Shown: piece by piece, positions 9,996 through 21,465 of the stretch
Position numbering within the stretch: position 1 is the stretch's first letter
Layout: each line of letters starts with the position of its first letter
DNA from: Nemertoderma westbladi
Taxonomy: Eukaryota > Xenacoelomorpha > Nemertodermatida > Nemertodermatidae
DNA length: 54,587 nt
Assembly: GCA_032718475.1 (NCBI GenBank)
Contig: JAUCBJ010004725.1
Location: forward strand, 1-54,587
Reading direction: 5' to 3'
Program-made: the position numbers and the translations under genes
Notes under the pieces: model-generated
The model's input: the letters and a program-made list of their open reading frames with translations, nothing else
Database searches by the model: none
What the model was told of the DNA's origin: nothing

Positions 9996-10528
9996 CACTT
10001 TGCAGCGTTATGACCCCGAGTTTATTTATGTACCGAGCGAGCGAGGTTTACACGTAATAAACAAGAGTACTAAAAGCTGAAAAACTGACCTTTGCACTCA
10101 ATGATATATGTAATTGTGTTACATTATGTCAACTTATCAGCATTCGTTATGTGAAGAAATAATTTTTTCTCATCGTTTGGGCATATAAATTGGGTTCATT
10201 ATCGTACCCTGTTTTACTGCTGGATGGCACACTTGACTCCAAAATGTCTTCTATTGTACGTTTAAACATGTTGGATTACAGTACACGTTAAACAATTATT
10301 TACATAGAGAAGCTAGTCCCTTCATGGGAATCTATAATAATAGGAATAAAGCAGAACTCATTAATATAAATGATAATTATTCATTGTGGAATACCTGAAT
10401 ACGGTGATTGAAGGTTTCCAGGTTATTTATTACTTTGCAGCGTTCCGTTCTACAGGCCGCAACGCTGCAAAGTGGTACCTTGTAGTGTTACGAATAATTC
10501 ACCAGAACGCTGATAAGTTGACATAATG
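9996..10528. repeat. Set of short inverted repeats (13 and 20 bp)
   Basis: CATTATGTCAACTTATCAGC at 10122-10141 is perfectly inverted at 10509-10528. ACTTTGCAGCGTT occurs at about 9997-10009 and 10432-10444, and its perfect complement at 10461-10473. The order is not simply nested, which suggests two overlapping or rearranged non-autonomous elements rather than one intact element. Confidence 0.6.
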
Positions 10529-11014
10529 AAACAAATGTGTGCACCCCAATGTATCAATAATGGCTATATTACTGTTACAGTATTACTTCACTATATTCTT
10601 ATCAGATCAATGTTGGGTTTATAATGTGTTTAGTAGTGGAAGGAACCGATAATGTGAACTTTGACTCATGTCCAACTTCTTTTTACTATTGTTGTATAAG
10701 CGTATAGGTACCACTGTACTGCAAGTATTGCAATAGGCTCTTATATTAACAGACAACACTGCTAACTAAAACTACCGTCATTCTGGCGCTAGGCTAGGCT
10801 TGCATTTATATAGTTTGCCTAATTTATATTTATACTTTCTAAACATTATTGTCATAGATAAGGTTAAGAAAATAGATAATAGATAAGATAATAGTTTGAA
10901 AGAGATGGGGAAAGAGGCTGAAATATTATTCGTGTACCAATAACTCTTGTGTTACTGTAAATGTAGGGTATTATTAGTTTTTTTGAATAATTTTACAACC
11001 GTAATTTTATAAAT

Positions 11015-13623
11015 ATGGCTCCTGCTAACATATACGCTCTTGATACAGCTACTTTAAGTATTTATGGTCTATCGGTTGCCATTCTCGTTGTCAAATTATA
11101 CATGATTGCATTACTCACCGCATTCAGCCGACGAAAACACAAGGTGAGAATATTTTTAAAGTCCATTCCAGTTTTAAACCTTACCAGTTTATTTATTAGC
11201 TTATATATATAGTCATTGGGGATAATAAAAAACAATTTTCAGTTTTTTGTCAATAAAATTGTTAGTTATTCCATGGATTTAAATAAATTTGGTATTGTCT
11301 GAATACTAATCCAAAATGTAATTTAATGATCAACAAATAATATCACAGAACATATATTTAAAGAAATTATGGTCAAAAAAGTGATGTTTTTTATTTACCC
11401 CAAAATGGGGTAAGTGTGTTAAACTAGTTAAACTCCCACCATATTAATTAATAGTTGACACCCTCCTAGCGAGCTCCTATTCTAATAATTTTTGTGCTAT
11501 TTATATGTTGTTAATGTTAATTGTTAACCAATAATTTAATTATTATTAATATAGATTTGCCTCGACCGGAGGTGTATAGAAAAAAATGTAGTCCGAACAT
11601 ACTAAAGCCCCCAAAAAATTAAAAAATATATAATTTTAAACTGAAATTTTCGTTAAAGATCGCACTTATCTAGGTCTAGAAAAAATAACTTCAACCCATG
11701 TGGTATTATTGTTTCTTCTACGTGCGATACTTTGCATATAAAAGCCTGAAAATAAAAACAATTTTGAATAAAACAGACCTGCACAATAGGGCGGTGCGTT
11801 TTTTACTTTTTTTCGATTTCATTGTTCTACCGGTGCACAAAAGTTGCCAAATGGTAAAAAAATAAGGCAAAAAAAATTTCTTTAAATTTCATCTATATCT
11901 TCACGGATCCCAAGAGGGTTGAAATTTTGTGCCATCGCGATGCACCATAATGAAATGTATAACAATATAACACATTGATGAAAGATCAATGACTCAAAAA
12001 AGAACTTCCTGCATGCATCAAATGTCATCAAATGGGTCCAAACGTAGTTAGATACCAAAATTTTAACTTTTGGGTCAAGGGAACTAGTGCCACAGGCACA
12101 TGGCCAGAACCTACCATTTGGCGCAAGTGATGATTATTCTCAATTTTCGCGATGGCCAACTTTGAGTTCTCCTACTGCATTCATATTATGCTCATTAGAA
12201 CCGCAATGGCCGATTTAGTGGGGGTAGACACCTTCAAAACAAACGTAGAGCGAATAGTTCTTGAGATATCGCAGAAAATGTGAAGTACGGCGGCACAAGT
12301 CTACATTACCGCCTTGATGTGATATGGACAAATACACAATAAATGATATTTTGAATTATCTCAAGGAATCAAAAAATAGACACATCACAGAAATGATCGA
12401 TATAGTGTGTGAAGACACCTTCAAAATAAGAATAGAGTCATTAGTTCTTGAGTTATTTTAAAAAATGTCAAGACTATGTCCACCAATTACTACTTGATAT
12501 TGAGTTGACCCATTCCACACATTTTGTACAAAAACTATAGTGAATTATGTACTACTCTTTAGTTTTGAAGGTCTCTGTATACACTAAATCAATTTGTTGC
12601 AGTGATGTGTATATTTTTTATGCCTTAAGATAATTAGAAGTAACATTTTTGTGTATTTGTCTATAAATCATCAAGGCAGTAATGTTGACATGTGCCGTAC
12701 TTAACATTTTCTGTAATATCTCAAGAACTATTCGCTCTATGCTTGTTTTGATGGTGTCTACAGTACCCCACAAGTCGGTCATTGCGGTTCTAATGAGCAT
12801 AATAATAATGCCGTAGGAGAACTAAAAGTTGTCCATCACCAAAATTGAGAATAATCATCACTTGCGCCAAAGAGTAGGTTCTGGTCATGTGCCTGTGGCA
12901 CAACTTCCCTTGATCAAAAAATTAAAATTTTGGTATCTAACTACGTTTGGACCCATTTGATGACATTTGATGCATGCAGGAAGTTCTTTTTTTGAGTAAT
13001 TGATCTTTCATCAATGTATTATATTGTTATACATTTCATTATGGTGCATCGCGATGGCACAAAATTTCAACCCTCTTGGGATCCGTGAAGATATAGATGA
13101 AATTTAAAGAAATTTTTTTTGCCTTATTTTTTTTACCATTTGGCAACTTTTGTGCACCGGTAGAACAATGAAATAAAAAAAAAAGTAAAAAACGCACCGC
13201 CCTACTGCACAATACGGTGTCACATTAGGATACTAGCCCCCTTAACAGTTAGAAATATATTATTCTTACCTCACCCTCTTCTAGGTCACCATAAACAACC
13301 CCGAAGATATCAAATTCCTGAAATTTGACCCCAGTAAAATGAAGCAGAATCACCCAGTTGTCGACAGAGTCAACCGAATGCACCGCAATGACATAGAGAA
13401 CGTCCTCCCCTACGTGGCCGTTGGGTTCGTCTACGCTCTCATTGGTCCAGGTGTCTTCCTTGCTAAGCTCCATTTCGGGGCCTTCACCGTATCCCGTATT
13501 GTCCATAGTTTATCCTACTACTTCGAGATGCAGCCTTTACGCAGTTTAGCATTCGTTATCGGGCTCTTAGCTAACCTTTCTATGGTAATACAAGTCGCCC
13601 TTGTAGCGGCAGCCTATGTATAA
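11015..13623 (+). CDS. MGST1-like microsomal glutathione transferase, gene B (2 exons, 155 aa)
   Basis: Second MAPEG-family glutathione transferase, paralogous to gene A. Exon 1 is 11015-11143 (43 codons, ending SRRKHK, donor GTGAGA). The intron is 11144-13284 (acceptor TTCTAG), phase 0 at the same position as in gene A. Exon 2 is 13285-13623 (112 residues plus TAA). The joined length is 155, the usual length of MGST1. The signature is VDRVNRMHRNDIENVLPY with conserved R, H, N, D, E, N. YALIGPGVFLAKLHFGAF and a hydrophobic C-terminus complete the four-helix MAPEG fold. The intron is 2141 bp because of a 1418-bp foldback transposon; without it and its target duplication the intron would be 715 bp. 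Both genes face the same way, consistent with tandem duplication. Substrate range cannot be told from sequence; a PTGES-like role is a less likely alternative. Confidence 0.88.
11787..13204. mobile_element. 1418-bp foldback element with 8-bp target duplication (hAT-like)
   Basis: Both termini read TAGGGCGGTGCGTTTTTTAC inward and are flanked by the direct repeat CTGCACAA (11779-11786 and 13205-13212). The inverted arms are very long, about 11787-12435 and 12555-13204, leaving a centre of only about 120 bp. An 8-bp target duplication and a TAGGG start are typical of hAT elements. There is no transposase frame, so it is non-autonomous. A shorter internal direct repeat ('acaccttcaaaa...agttcttgag', near 12229 and 12417) lies in the left arm. 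It sits wholly inside the intron of MGST1-like gene B. Confidence 0.85.
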
Positions 13624-16233
13624 ACCAAGAACATCACACATCATTCCAAGTCGTCATAATTATTGTTTAGTTCATTGTATATATTCCCATAGTGATAATC
13701 AAACTCTTATACTTTGAATATATTGTGCTGATCAAACTGATCATGAACAAAATGATTTATACCTGTACATATAATACACATTCTATTGAATTCTTTTTAT
13801 AATAATTATTTTAGTATTTAGATTAAGATTCCAACTCTTTATTTTGCATTATACTAGACAGTCACCACAGTTGTAAAGATCCAATGCTTTTTATTGTAAC
13901 ACGTCGGCTTGCAACACAACAGAATATTCCACGAACCGGAATGAATGTTAAAAATATTTATTTATTAGATGGTAAATAATGTAGAACATCATTTTCACTA
14001 TTATACTCGAGATATTTTATTTATCAAACGTAGCTAGGTTAATAATAAAGAAGCGAGAGAAGCAACTGGGGACCCGTTGGGTTCCCAAGGATACTGGAAC
14101 TGTTTAGTGTTTGACTGATCGAGTGATTTCTAGAGTTGGCATTTTTTCTGGGTCTTCCGACGCATTGTACTGTACTATACAGTCCAAGCCGAAATTCTCA
14201 CATTCCAACTACTGTACCTCCCGCACTTGGTGTTCCAGTCCGACCAGTTACAATACATTGATAGTTAACCCTATCTGTCCCGGGCTATTTTGTTACGTAA
14301 TAATGGCCTGGGGGGGTGGGGGGTCATTGTAAATTTTTTTAGATCTTTGATCAAAAATTACAATTTTGATGGTATATAAAGGTTTTCGAGTTCGAGTTCT
14401 GATCACGATAGAACTTGTTAAAAATATTTTCTGACAATGCAACCATTGTTTTTGGTGCTATTTTAGTCCCCCAGGACAAAAATTACAAGTAAAAAAATGT
14501 CAAACTAAAAAAGTCACGAAAAGTCTTTTCGTGCCCCAGACGACACTTTAAAATTACCTAAAATTTTCGTGATTAGCATCCAAAAAACCGCTATGTATAG
14601 GCCAATCGCAAATAAATTAATTTTATTGAGCCATAAAACATTTTTGAAAATGTTAGCACCACATGTTGCTGGAGATGGGTGCCAGAAAGGGACCACAACA
14701 CGGATACTAACATAGCCATTGGGCAATTCCACCATTGATGTTACACTTACGTCGAAAATAAAAAGTCATCTCATCGGCATAATTTTGGTATCAAAATGAC
14801 GAGAAAGAATGAAATTTTTAATAAAATAGACGGATTTATAATCTTTTTGAGGGTAACAACTGGTTTTTCATTATTTAATATAATAATATACACTCCGCAA
14901 CGGGGTAAATGAAATTCGGTAAAATCAATATTATTTTAACAGTAAAATGGATATAAAATAAAATAAATATTAGTTTCTTAAGTTAATGGTCGAGGCGAGA
15001 ACTGCGAGGTTGGGACAAGCGGCGCAGTTAAGGGCGTGGTAGCGGTTCCCACATTGGTTGTATTGTCACATTATTTAATATGAGGAAAGATTTTTACGTT
15101 TTTTCAAATTTGCAGAAATTATTACATGTCATTTTTGACATAATCTTACTACCATTGAAATTGTCTGATTAAGACAGGTAATTACACCACCCGGAAATTC
15201 AACATTTATTAGAAGCTATTGATGATAAAAATTTGAATATTGACAGAATAGCATTATGTATTCAAAGTTTCAAAAATTTTAGATTTGGCCCACAGAAGTA
15301 TGTGAGTCCGTAACAAAAAGTTTAATTTGGAGCACACCCCGCATGTATATTGTACTGAATCATTTTCCTTTGGGTTTACAACCAATCAAAACCATCCATT
15401 AGGTCTCTATGTTCTGTATTGCAGCTAAAACGTTTTAAGAACAGCGTTAGGGACTTAGGACCTAGGGGTTTAGTCTGACAATTCTCCATCGACAGTACCT
15501 ACATTCGTATGTTTTCATTCATACATCATACTACTGTACGACATTATGCATTGCGCCGGTTTAATCCTGTCTCTTATGTCTAATACTCACATTTCTGGTG
15601 CCGGAAAGGCCAAACGGCATATATCACGGATGACAGAAATTACTGATCAAGGTGGTACAGTATAGTATGATACACTTGAAGTTAGCAAAGATTTCATGAA
15701 ACGAGTGAGCGAATGATTGTGGATACAAAATGGATTGTGATACAAAAAAAATCGTCCGTTAAGCCATAGGGATTACGCACAAAGTCTCAATAATTATTAC
15801 CAGTGCGGTCCCCCAAGACCTATATTCCCCAGAGGAAACTCCACTACTCATTTAGCTACCATTTACGGAAGGAAGAGATGCGCCCTGGCTAGTAAGTCCC
15901 TTTATGGTCTTTATTAAATTATTCGTGCCGAAACGAAAACTACCCTATGTTGCGAGAGTATAGAGATTATTGGGAGAGTTAAAGGAATTTGAGTGGTATT
16001 TTCCAGAGCATTCTAGCAAAACAAAATCAAGCAATCCCAGTTTAACCATCAATCAAATTTAATGCATTTGCAACTTACTACATTATCGTTCAAAATCAGC
16101 ATGTTTTATTGATATAAAAGGTAGATGAACTGTTTAATTCAATGCTATAGATATGTACAGGCAGACCAATAAGCTGGGGTGCCGCACCCATATTGTGACA
16201 CGATAGGTGGGAAGCTCGCCCTATTGGTTCTAT
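13624..16233. other. Gene-free region after MGST1-like gene B
   Basis: No coding region or RNA gene is supported. The short open frames (for example near 14111 and 14514) have no family features. A small perfect palindrome, CACGAAAAGTCTTTTCGTG, lies at about 14515-14533. The sequence has old-repeat texture without a recognisable terminus. Confidence 0.4.
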
Positions 16234-16548
16234 CAGTTTTCCTAAATAAATTGGAGATGAGCTGTTGCAACTGTAATTAAAGGTGTAATATTATGGGTTT
16301 GTTCAGAAGTGGAAAAAATGGGAGCGCGTCACCGGGGGTTGAACCAGGGCTATACGTACGTTTCGGCCTAACAGGCCTCACTGGATTAGGTGGGACTGTG
16401 AGTGTCAGGGGCTAGTGGCTGAGCTGGTTAGCGCTACTGATGAGGCCTGTTAGGCCGAAACGTACGTATAGCGCTGGTTCAACCCCCGGTGACGCGCTCC
16501 CATTTTTTCCACTTCTGAACAAACCCATAATATTACAGTTTTCCTAAA
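16234..16548 (+). mobile_element. SINE with inverted duplicate of its 3' half
   Basis: A Pol III type A box (TGGCTGAGCTGG, 16416-16427) and B box (GGTTCAACCCC, 16476-16486) mark a tRNA-derived unit reading right. The last 97 bp (16441-16537) are repeated upstream in inverted orientation at 16284-16380, with one mismatch seen. The whole lies between direct repeats CAGTTTTCCTAAA (16234-16246 and 16536-16548), a plausible 13-bp target duplication. Confidence 0.75.
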
Positions 16549-17239
16549 AACATAAATGTTCATGTCCAAAAGGATGTTGACTTCACTTCACTGGGCGTGT
16601 CTGTTGGTTCTACAGTAGGTGCCATAAAATACTGTAGCTAATGGAAGAGACACATTGTTTCCTACTGTCAACGTTATCGTCAACGTTATCGTCAACGTAA
16701 ACGTAAACATCATCGTCAATATTATTGTCATCAGCAACGTCAACGTCTCCGTCGTCATTGCCCTGCGTGGTTGTTGACGTCGTCATCACCGTCATTGTCG
16801 TCATGTTGCTTGTTTAACCGTAAAGTGTAACCCGTGTACTTGTAAAAAGTGTCATCAATATGAAACCCACAAAACTTCACCTATCGTATCACCCTTCTAT
16901 TGTGCTCTAGAAAATACGTGTATAGTTATTTAATACGTTAATAGTGTATATGATTGAAATAACTGATATGTCCATGCCAATCGAACTCAACTTTATTTAC
17001 AATCTGTGGGGCGGGAACGACGCGTATGGTTCGAGTGTCTTGATCCACTCCTAACCTCAACAGTTGGTAAGGTAAACTTATATATTGGATGGCTGGAGCA
17101 ATGTGGGCACAGTAAAAGGGCGAACTGTATTGCCACTGAAGTGGCAGATATTTTAGCTGCCGCTTATCGGCAGAAATTATTTAGTGGAACGTTACATGTA
17201 CTACTACTAGGATCGGCATGCTGCATTGCAGCTGCATTT
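16549..17239. other. Gene-free stretch with degenerate CGTCAA/GTCGTC repeat
   Basis: 16665-16805 is an imperfect trinucleotide-like and hexanucleotide tract (GTCAACGTTATC repeated, then GTCGTCATCACCGTCATTGT). The frames through it encode Asp/Val runs and are not genes. 16810-17239 shows no feature that I can support; a short + strand open frame starting near 17006 has no recognisable domain. Confidence 0.5.
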
Positions 17240-17890
17240 TTAAGAATGCTGTGCCGGCTTATCGACAAAATTGCACCGCCACAACTCCCTATCACCCATG
17301 ACATTTGCTAGATCATCCGCATCTTCAAGGCCAGTGTCCTTTAAGATGCGTCTCAAGAAAGTCATGGGCTGTCCACCATGCTTATTCACTTCATGAGGCT
17401 GCCAAAGTACAAGATTATGCACTGGCTGGTCCTCACGGCGAAAGCAATGTCCTGCAAAGCGGAGGCGATTTTGTTCTAGTGTCAAGCTTGGGGGAACCAA
17501 TGAGACACCTCCAATGTTATATAGTGTCTGGTTGGAGATGTGTGCATTGTACTTGACACAATGAACCCGGCGTAGCATTCTTGTGAATGTGCCATCCAGA
17601 GATTTGGTGTCCTCAGCAGTTAGAGCCCAGCATGGACTCCCATAGAGGAGTACTGGAACTACTGCTGCTCTAAATAACCGGACCTTAAGTTTCCGATTAA
17701 TTCTCGGTGACTTCCAAATCCTGGAATGCCTATTCAAGGCTGCCCATGCCTTTCCCTTACGTATTCGAAGGTCCTCACCTGACTTCCGGATCCATGATCC
17801 CAGGTAACAGAAGTCATCCACATGATCAAACATACCATCTTTTGAGCTTATGCTCATCCGATCAGAGACTTGCTGAGGACTTTCAAAGTT
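17240..17890 (-). pseudogene. C-terminal fragment of a non-LTR retrotransposon polyprotein
   Basis: The minus-strand frame encodes the region downstream of a LINE reverse transcriptase. It has FCYLGSWIRKSGEDLRIR, AWAALNRHSRIWKS, LLYGSPCWALT, LDGTFTRMLRRV, LRFAGHCFRRED and MGDRELWR, an ordered series familiar from RTE/CR1-type LINE C-termini. The frame stays open upstream of the first Met (17857) to about 17890, but the catalytic RT core (YADD) and endonuclease are absent, so it is a 5'-truncated insertion. It ends in AQHS and a stop. It is unrelated in strand to the LINE that follows. Confidence 0.75.
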
Positions 17891-17945
17891 AACTCTTACA
17901 TAAACGTTACATAAACGCTAAACGTTACATGTAGGAAGTTGCACA

Positions 17946-18650
17946 GTGGGTGACTTACAAAGTTGGGAGGGTGTAGTAAGGGTGGCAGACGAAGGGTTGC
18001 CCCGTATTTCACCTGAGGACTCGGTGTCCCAGGTGCAGTCTGTCGCACCCAAAACAAAATCGGGGAATTCCGTAACTGTAAAGTCACAAGTAGGCCTATC
18101 TTGGACTTCTTCGATGGTAATCAGGGAAGTCAAAAAAATTAACACACAGTGCTTAATTGATAATCTAGATGCGAAACAAATAGCGATATAAAAAGAGTAT
18201 GAAAGGGAACGTGTAGCACAAGAAATTGAGGTAGAGAGATGTGAGGCGTTACGTGTGTTAGCCCTAAATAAATTACAGGCAGATGTATCTGCATGTAATA
18301 GTGATGTGGAAGTTTTGGGTATGTTTAGAAAGGTGACGTCATTAGTTAATAGTAAACATACACGGTTGAGAGATTTTGAGAATGAAACCATGGGCGTACA
18401 CCCTTTATATCATAGTGATACCGAGGTACATAGAAATAATTACACAAATAGTAGCAGACATCTGCAACATAACGGCAAACAAAGGATACGATTAATGGAC
18501 CCCGATTCTTGGGAATCTGGAGTTGAAATTCGCAACTATGTGCTTACAGATAATGAACGAGTGGCGCTTAATCTGCGGCCTCGCCCACCCCGTGTATCCG
18601 AACGCTTTGACATAAATTCTCGTCGACTGAATGACCACGAGGTGAGTTGA
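17946..18650 (+). pseudogene. Coiled-coil ORF fragment, LINE ORF1 or gag-like
   Basis: One + strand frame is open from 17946 to a TGA at 18648, apart from a single TAA at 18189-18191. The middle is a charged coiled coil (KEYERERVAQEIEVERC...). The C-terminal part contains WESGVEIRNYVLTDNERVALN and ends RRLNDHEVS. The last residues overlap the next LINE frame by four bases in another frame, so it could be the N-terminal or ORF1 part of that LINE. It could instead be the N-terminal coiled coil of a BEL/Pao gag split by the LINE. No diagnostic domain decides. Confidence 0.45.
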
Positions 18651-21465
18651 CAACATTAAACTGTGTTCTGATTAATCCGTGGTCCTTAGTTAATAAAACT
18701 CATATCATTCATGATTTTTGTAGGAAATACGATATCAGTTGTATCTGTGAAACGTGGCTTACAGATGATGATGTAGATAATGTACTTACTTCTGAACTGA
18801 CACCGAATGGGTATTCCTTTAAGCATGTTCCGCGCTCTGGCAGAGGAGGCGGTGTTGGCGTTCTATTCCGCTCTTTTCTCAAATGTAACTTTTTGGAGAA
18901 TGTTCAGTTTACAACGTTTGAAAACATTTCAATCAAATTTAGTGGTTTAAATGATGATTTTATACTTTCTGTGACAAGTTGTTTATCAAATCTAAATTTA
19001 GAACAGTGTATAACTGGCCCTACCCACCGAGACGGACATACACTTGATTTAGTAATTCAAAGGGAAGATGAAAAAATTACAGATTTCTGTGCTATAAAAC
19101 CAGAACTAAATGTTTTTAAAGATCATTATCCTGTTGAGTTTATAATTGATTTTTCTCTCAATGTAAATGTTGAGGAACAGCCCAGTTTTAGTTTTCGTAA
19201 TTGGAAATTCGTCAAAGCTTCTGATCTGGCAAATGAAATAAAGCCAGTGCTGGACATACTGTCTGCTACGACGAATGATGTTAATCAAATTTATGATCAT
19301 TTAATTGTAACACTTACCTCTGCGGCTGACAAACTTGCACCTATAATTAAATTTAGTTCAAAACGAAACAAAAATAGTGACCCTCCATGGTTGGACTCTG
19401 AGTTAAGACAATTACGTCGGAGTAGGCGGAAAAATGAAAGAAAAATGTTGAAAACCAATAGTGAAAATTCATGGCAGGAATATCGACAAATATGCAGATG
19501 TTATTACTCAACGCTGAAACGAAAAATTGACAGCTATGTGTCTGGATTAATTATTTCTGATTGCTCAGATAATAAAAGGTTATTTTCTGCTGTTTCAAAA
19601 CTGTGTGGTAAAAGGTTTGAGGTAATTTTACCAGAACATGAAAACTCGGTAGATCTCTGTGAGGAGTTTGCAAGTTTCTTTAAAGAAAAAGTTGATAAAA
19701 TAAAGGAAAAGATTCAATTAAAAAGGGATTCCAATGCTGTTGCAGATCAATTTCGCTCAGTCAGCATGAATGTTGGTGATAAAGAGTGGACTACATTTGA
19801 TACGATCACAGAAGATCGTGTTAATAAAATAATTAATGAACTGAAAACGACCTCTTCGGTGATTGACCCCATCTCAGCATCATTGTTGGGTTTAGAACCA
19901 GTTATAAGTGTAATAAGACCTATTATTACAAGGTATATCAATGTCTCTCTAACAACTGGTTGCGTCCCAGACAAAGTAAAAACTGTTGTGACCAGCCCTC
20001 TCATTAAGAAGCGAAATTTGCATCCAAATGTTAAGAATAACTACAGACCTGTTTCTAACCTTGAATATGTTTCAAAAATATGTGAAAAAGAAGTAGCTTT
20101 TCAGTTACAGTTACATATGGCGAAAAATCGTGTTCTTTCAAAGTTCTTATCAGGGTATCGAAAACATTTTTCAACTGAAACTATGCTGACACGTATTCAT
20201 AATGATATCATGGGTGCATTGGATAACAAAAAGCTAGTATTATTACAATTGGATCAATCGGCCGCATTCGATACAGTAGATTATAATCAACTCATTACTT
20301 GCCTCATGGATATAGGAATTAAAGGGACGGTACTAGATTGGCTAAAGAGTTATCTTAGTGAGAGATCTTTTTGGGTAATGATCAAAGGAGTTCGATCTTG
20401 TGTGGTGAAACTTGATTCTGGCGTCCCGCAAGGCTCGATTTTGGGACCGTTATTGTACTTAATATATACTCTGCCGCTTGCTCAACTTTGCATGGACATG
20501 AACTTAAACTTTCAGATTTGTGCCGATGATACACAGCTGTACTTCATCTTTGCTCTTAAAGATCTAGATATTATCAATAATGAGATAGTGAATGTGATAA
20601 ATATACTAGATAATTGGATGGTGTCTGTGAACCTTATGTTAAATAGTGACAAAACCGAGCTTATGATAATTCGTAATCGCTTTGCAATTGCTGATATTGA
20701 ACCTGTAACTCTTATTTTTGGTGAGAAAAATGTGACTTCAGTATCTCATTTCAAATCTTTAGGATTCATACTTGATGACAAAATGAACATGGAAAGACAC
20801 ATTTCGTCTATTGTAAAGGTATCCAATTATCATTTAAGGAATATATCAAGGATAAGAAGATATTTAAGTAGGGAGCAAACTGTGAAGCTGATGACGTCAA
20901 TAATACTACCGAGAATGGACTACTGTAACTCTCTATTAGTTGGTATTCCGGATTATCTACAACAAAGATTTCAAAGGGTGATTAATCATTGCGCACGTGT
21001 TGTAAATTGTGTTAAAGGCGTTCTCATGTGACACCTCTACTCAAAGACCTTCATTGGTTGCCAACATCTTTCAGAATCAGGTATAAGATTGCATTAATAA
21101 CTTGGAAGTGTTTAAATGGAGTTGCTCCTGATTACTTGGCTGAATTAATTCAAATTAACTCCAAAGTGACACGATCGCAGTATAACTCAACTTTGGTAGT
21201 ACCATCAACCAACTATAAAACATTTGGCGATAGATCTTTTTCGGCGGCTGCACCGAGAATCTTTAATGACCTACCATTGGAAATCAGGATAACGAGCAGT
21301 CTAGCTTCTTTCAAAACTATGCTTAAGTCACATTATTTTCTTAAGGCTTTTCCGAACTAATATTACAGTACCGGTATGTAATGTACGTGTAAATGCGCAT
21401 TAGACCTATTTATTTATAGATAGTGCGCTATATAAATTTGGTGTTATTATTATTATTATTATTAA
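18647..21465 (+). pseudogene. CR1/L2-like LINE ORF2 (endonuclease-RT), damaged
   Basis: The N-terminus has an APE-type endonuclease start (NPWSLVNKTHIIHDF, CETWLTDDD) and its end (THRDGHTLDLVI), but the middle including the GDFN motif is missing, so cleavage activity is lost. The RT domain is well kept: NYRPVSNLEYVSKICEK, LDQSAAFDTVDY, SGVPQGSILGPLLYLIYT, and ICADDTQLY (acids at residues 627-628 of this frame; the usual Tyr is Cys). The frame stops at 21029-21031. The C-terminal domain resumes in another frame at 21028-21360 (LLKDLHWLPTSFRIRYKIAL, FGDRSFSAAAPRIFNDLP). A TTA microsatellite at 21444-21464 is a typical CR1/L2 3' tail. The frame opens with TTG, and a stop lies just upstream. Confidence 0.88.

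Larger units (their letters stand above)
9170..11014. other. Intergenic region between MGST1-like genes
   Basis: Apart from the possible small exon at 9434-9505 and the inverted words at 9996-10528 there is no supported gene. About 10860-11014 should contain the promoter and 5' leader of gene B, but no canonical TATA box at a sensible distance was identified. Confidence 0.4.

Noticed and set aside
12618-12800. Short minus-strand open frame
   Set aside because: It lies within the arm of the foldback element and has no domain features.
14111-14735. Small ORFs on both strands
   Set aside because: Low-complexity or biased composition, no splice or family evidence.
16665-16805. Asp/Val-rich minus-strand ORF
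   Set aside because: A translation of the degenerate CGTCAA/GTCGTC repeat.
17006-17311. Plus-strand ORF of about 100 codons
   Set aside because: No ATG start, no recognisable domain, and its end overlaps the antisense LINE fragment.
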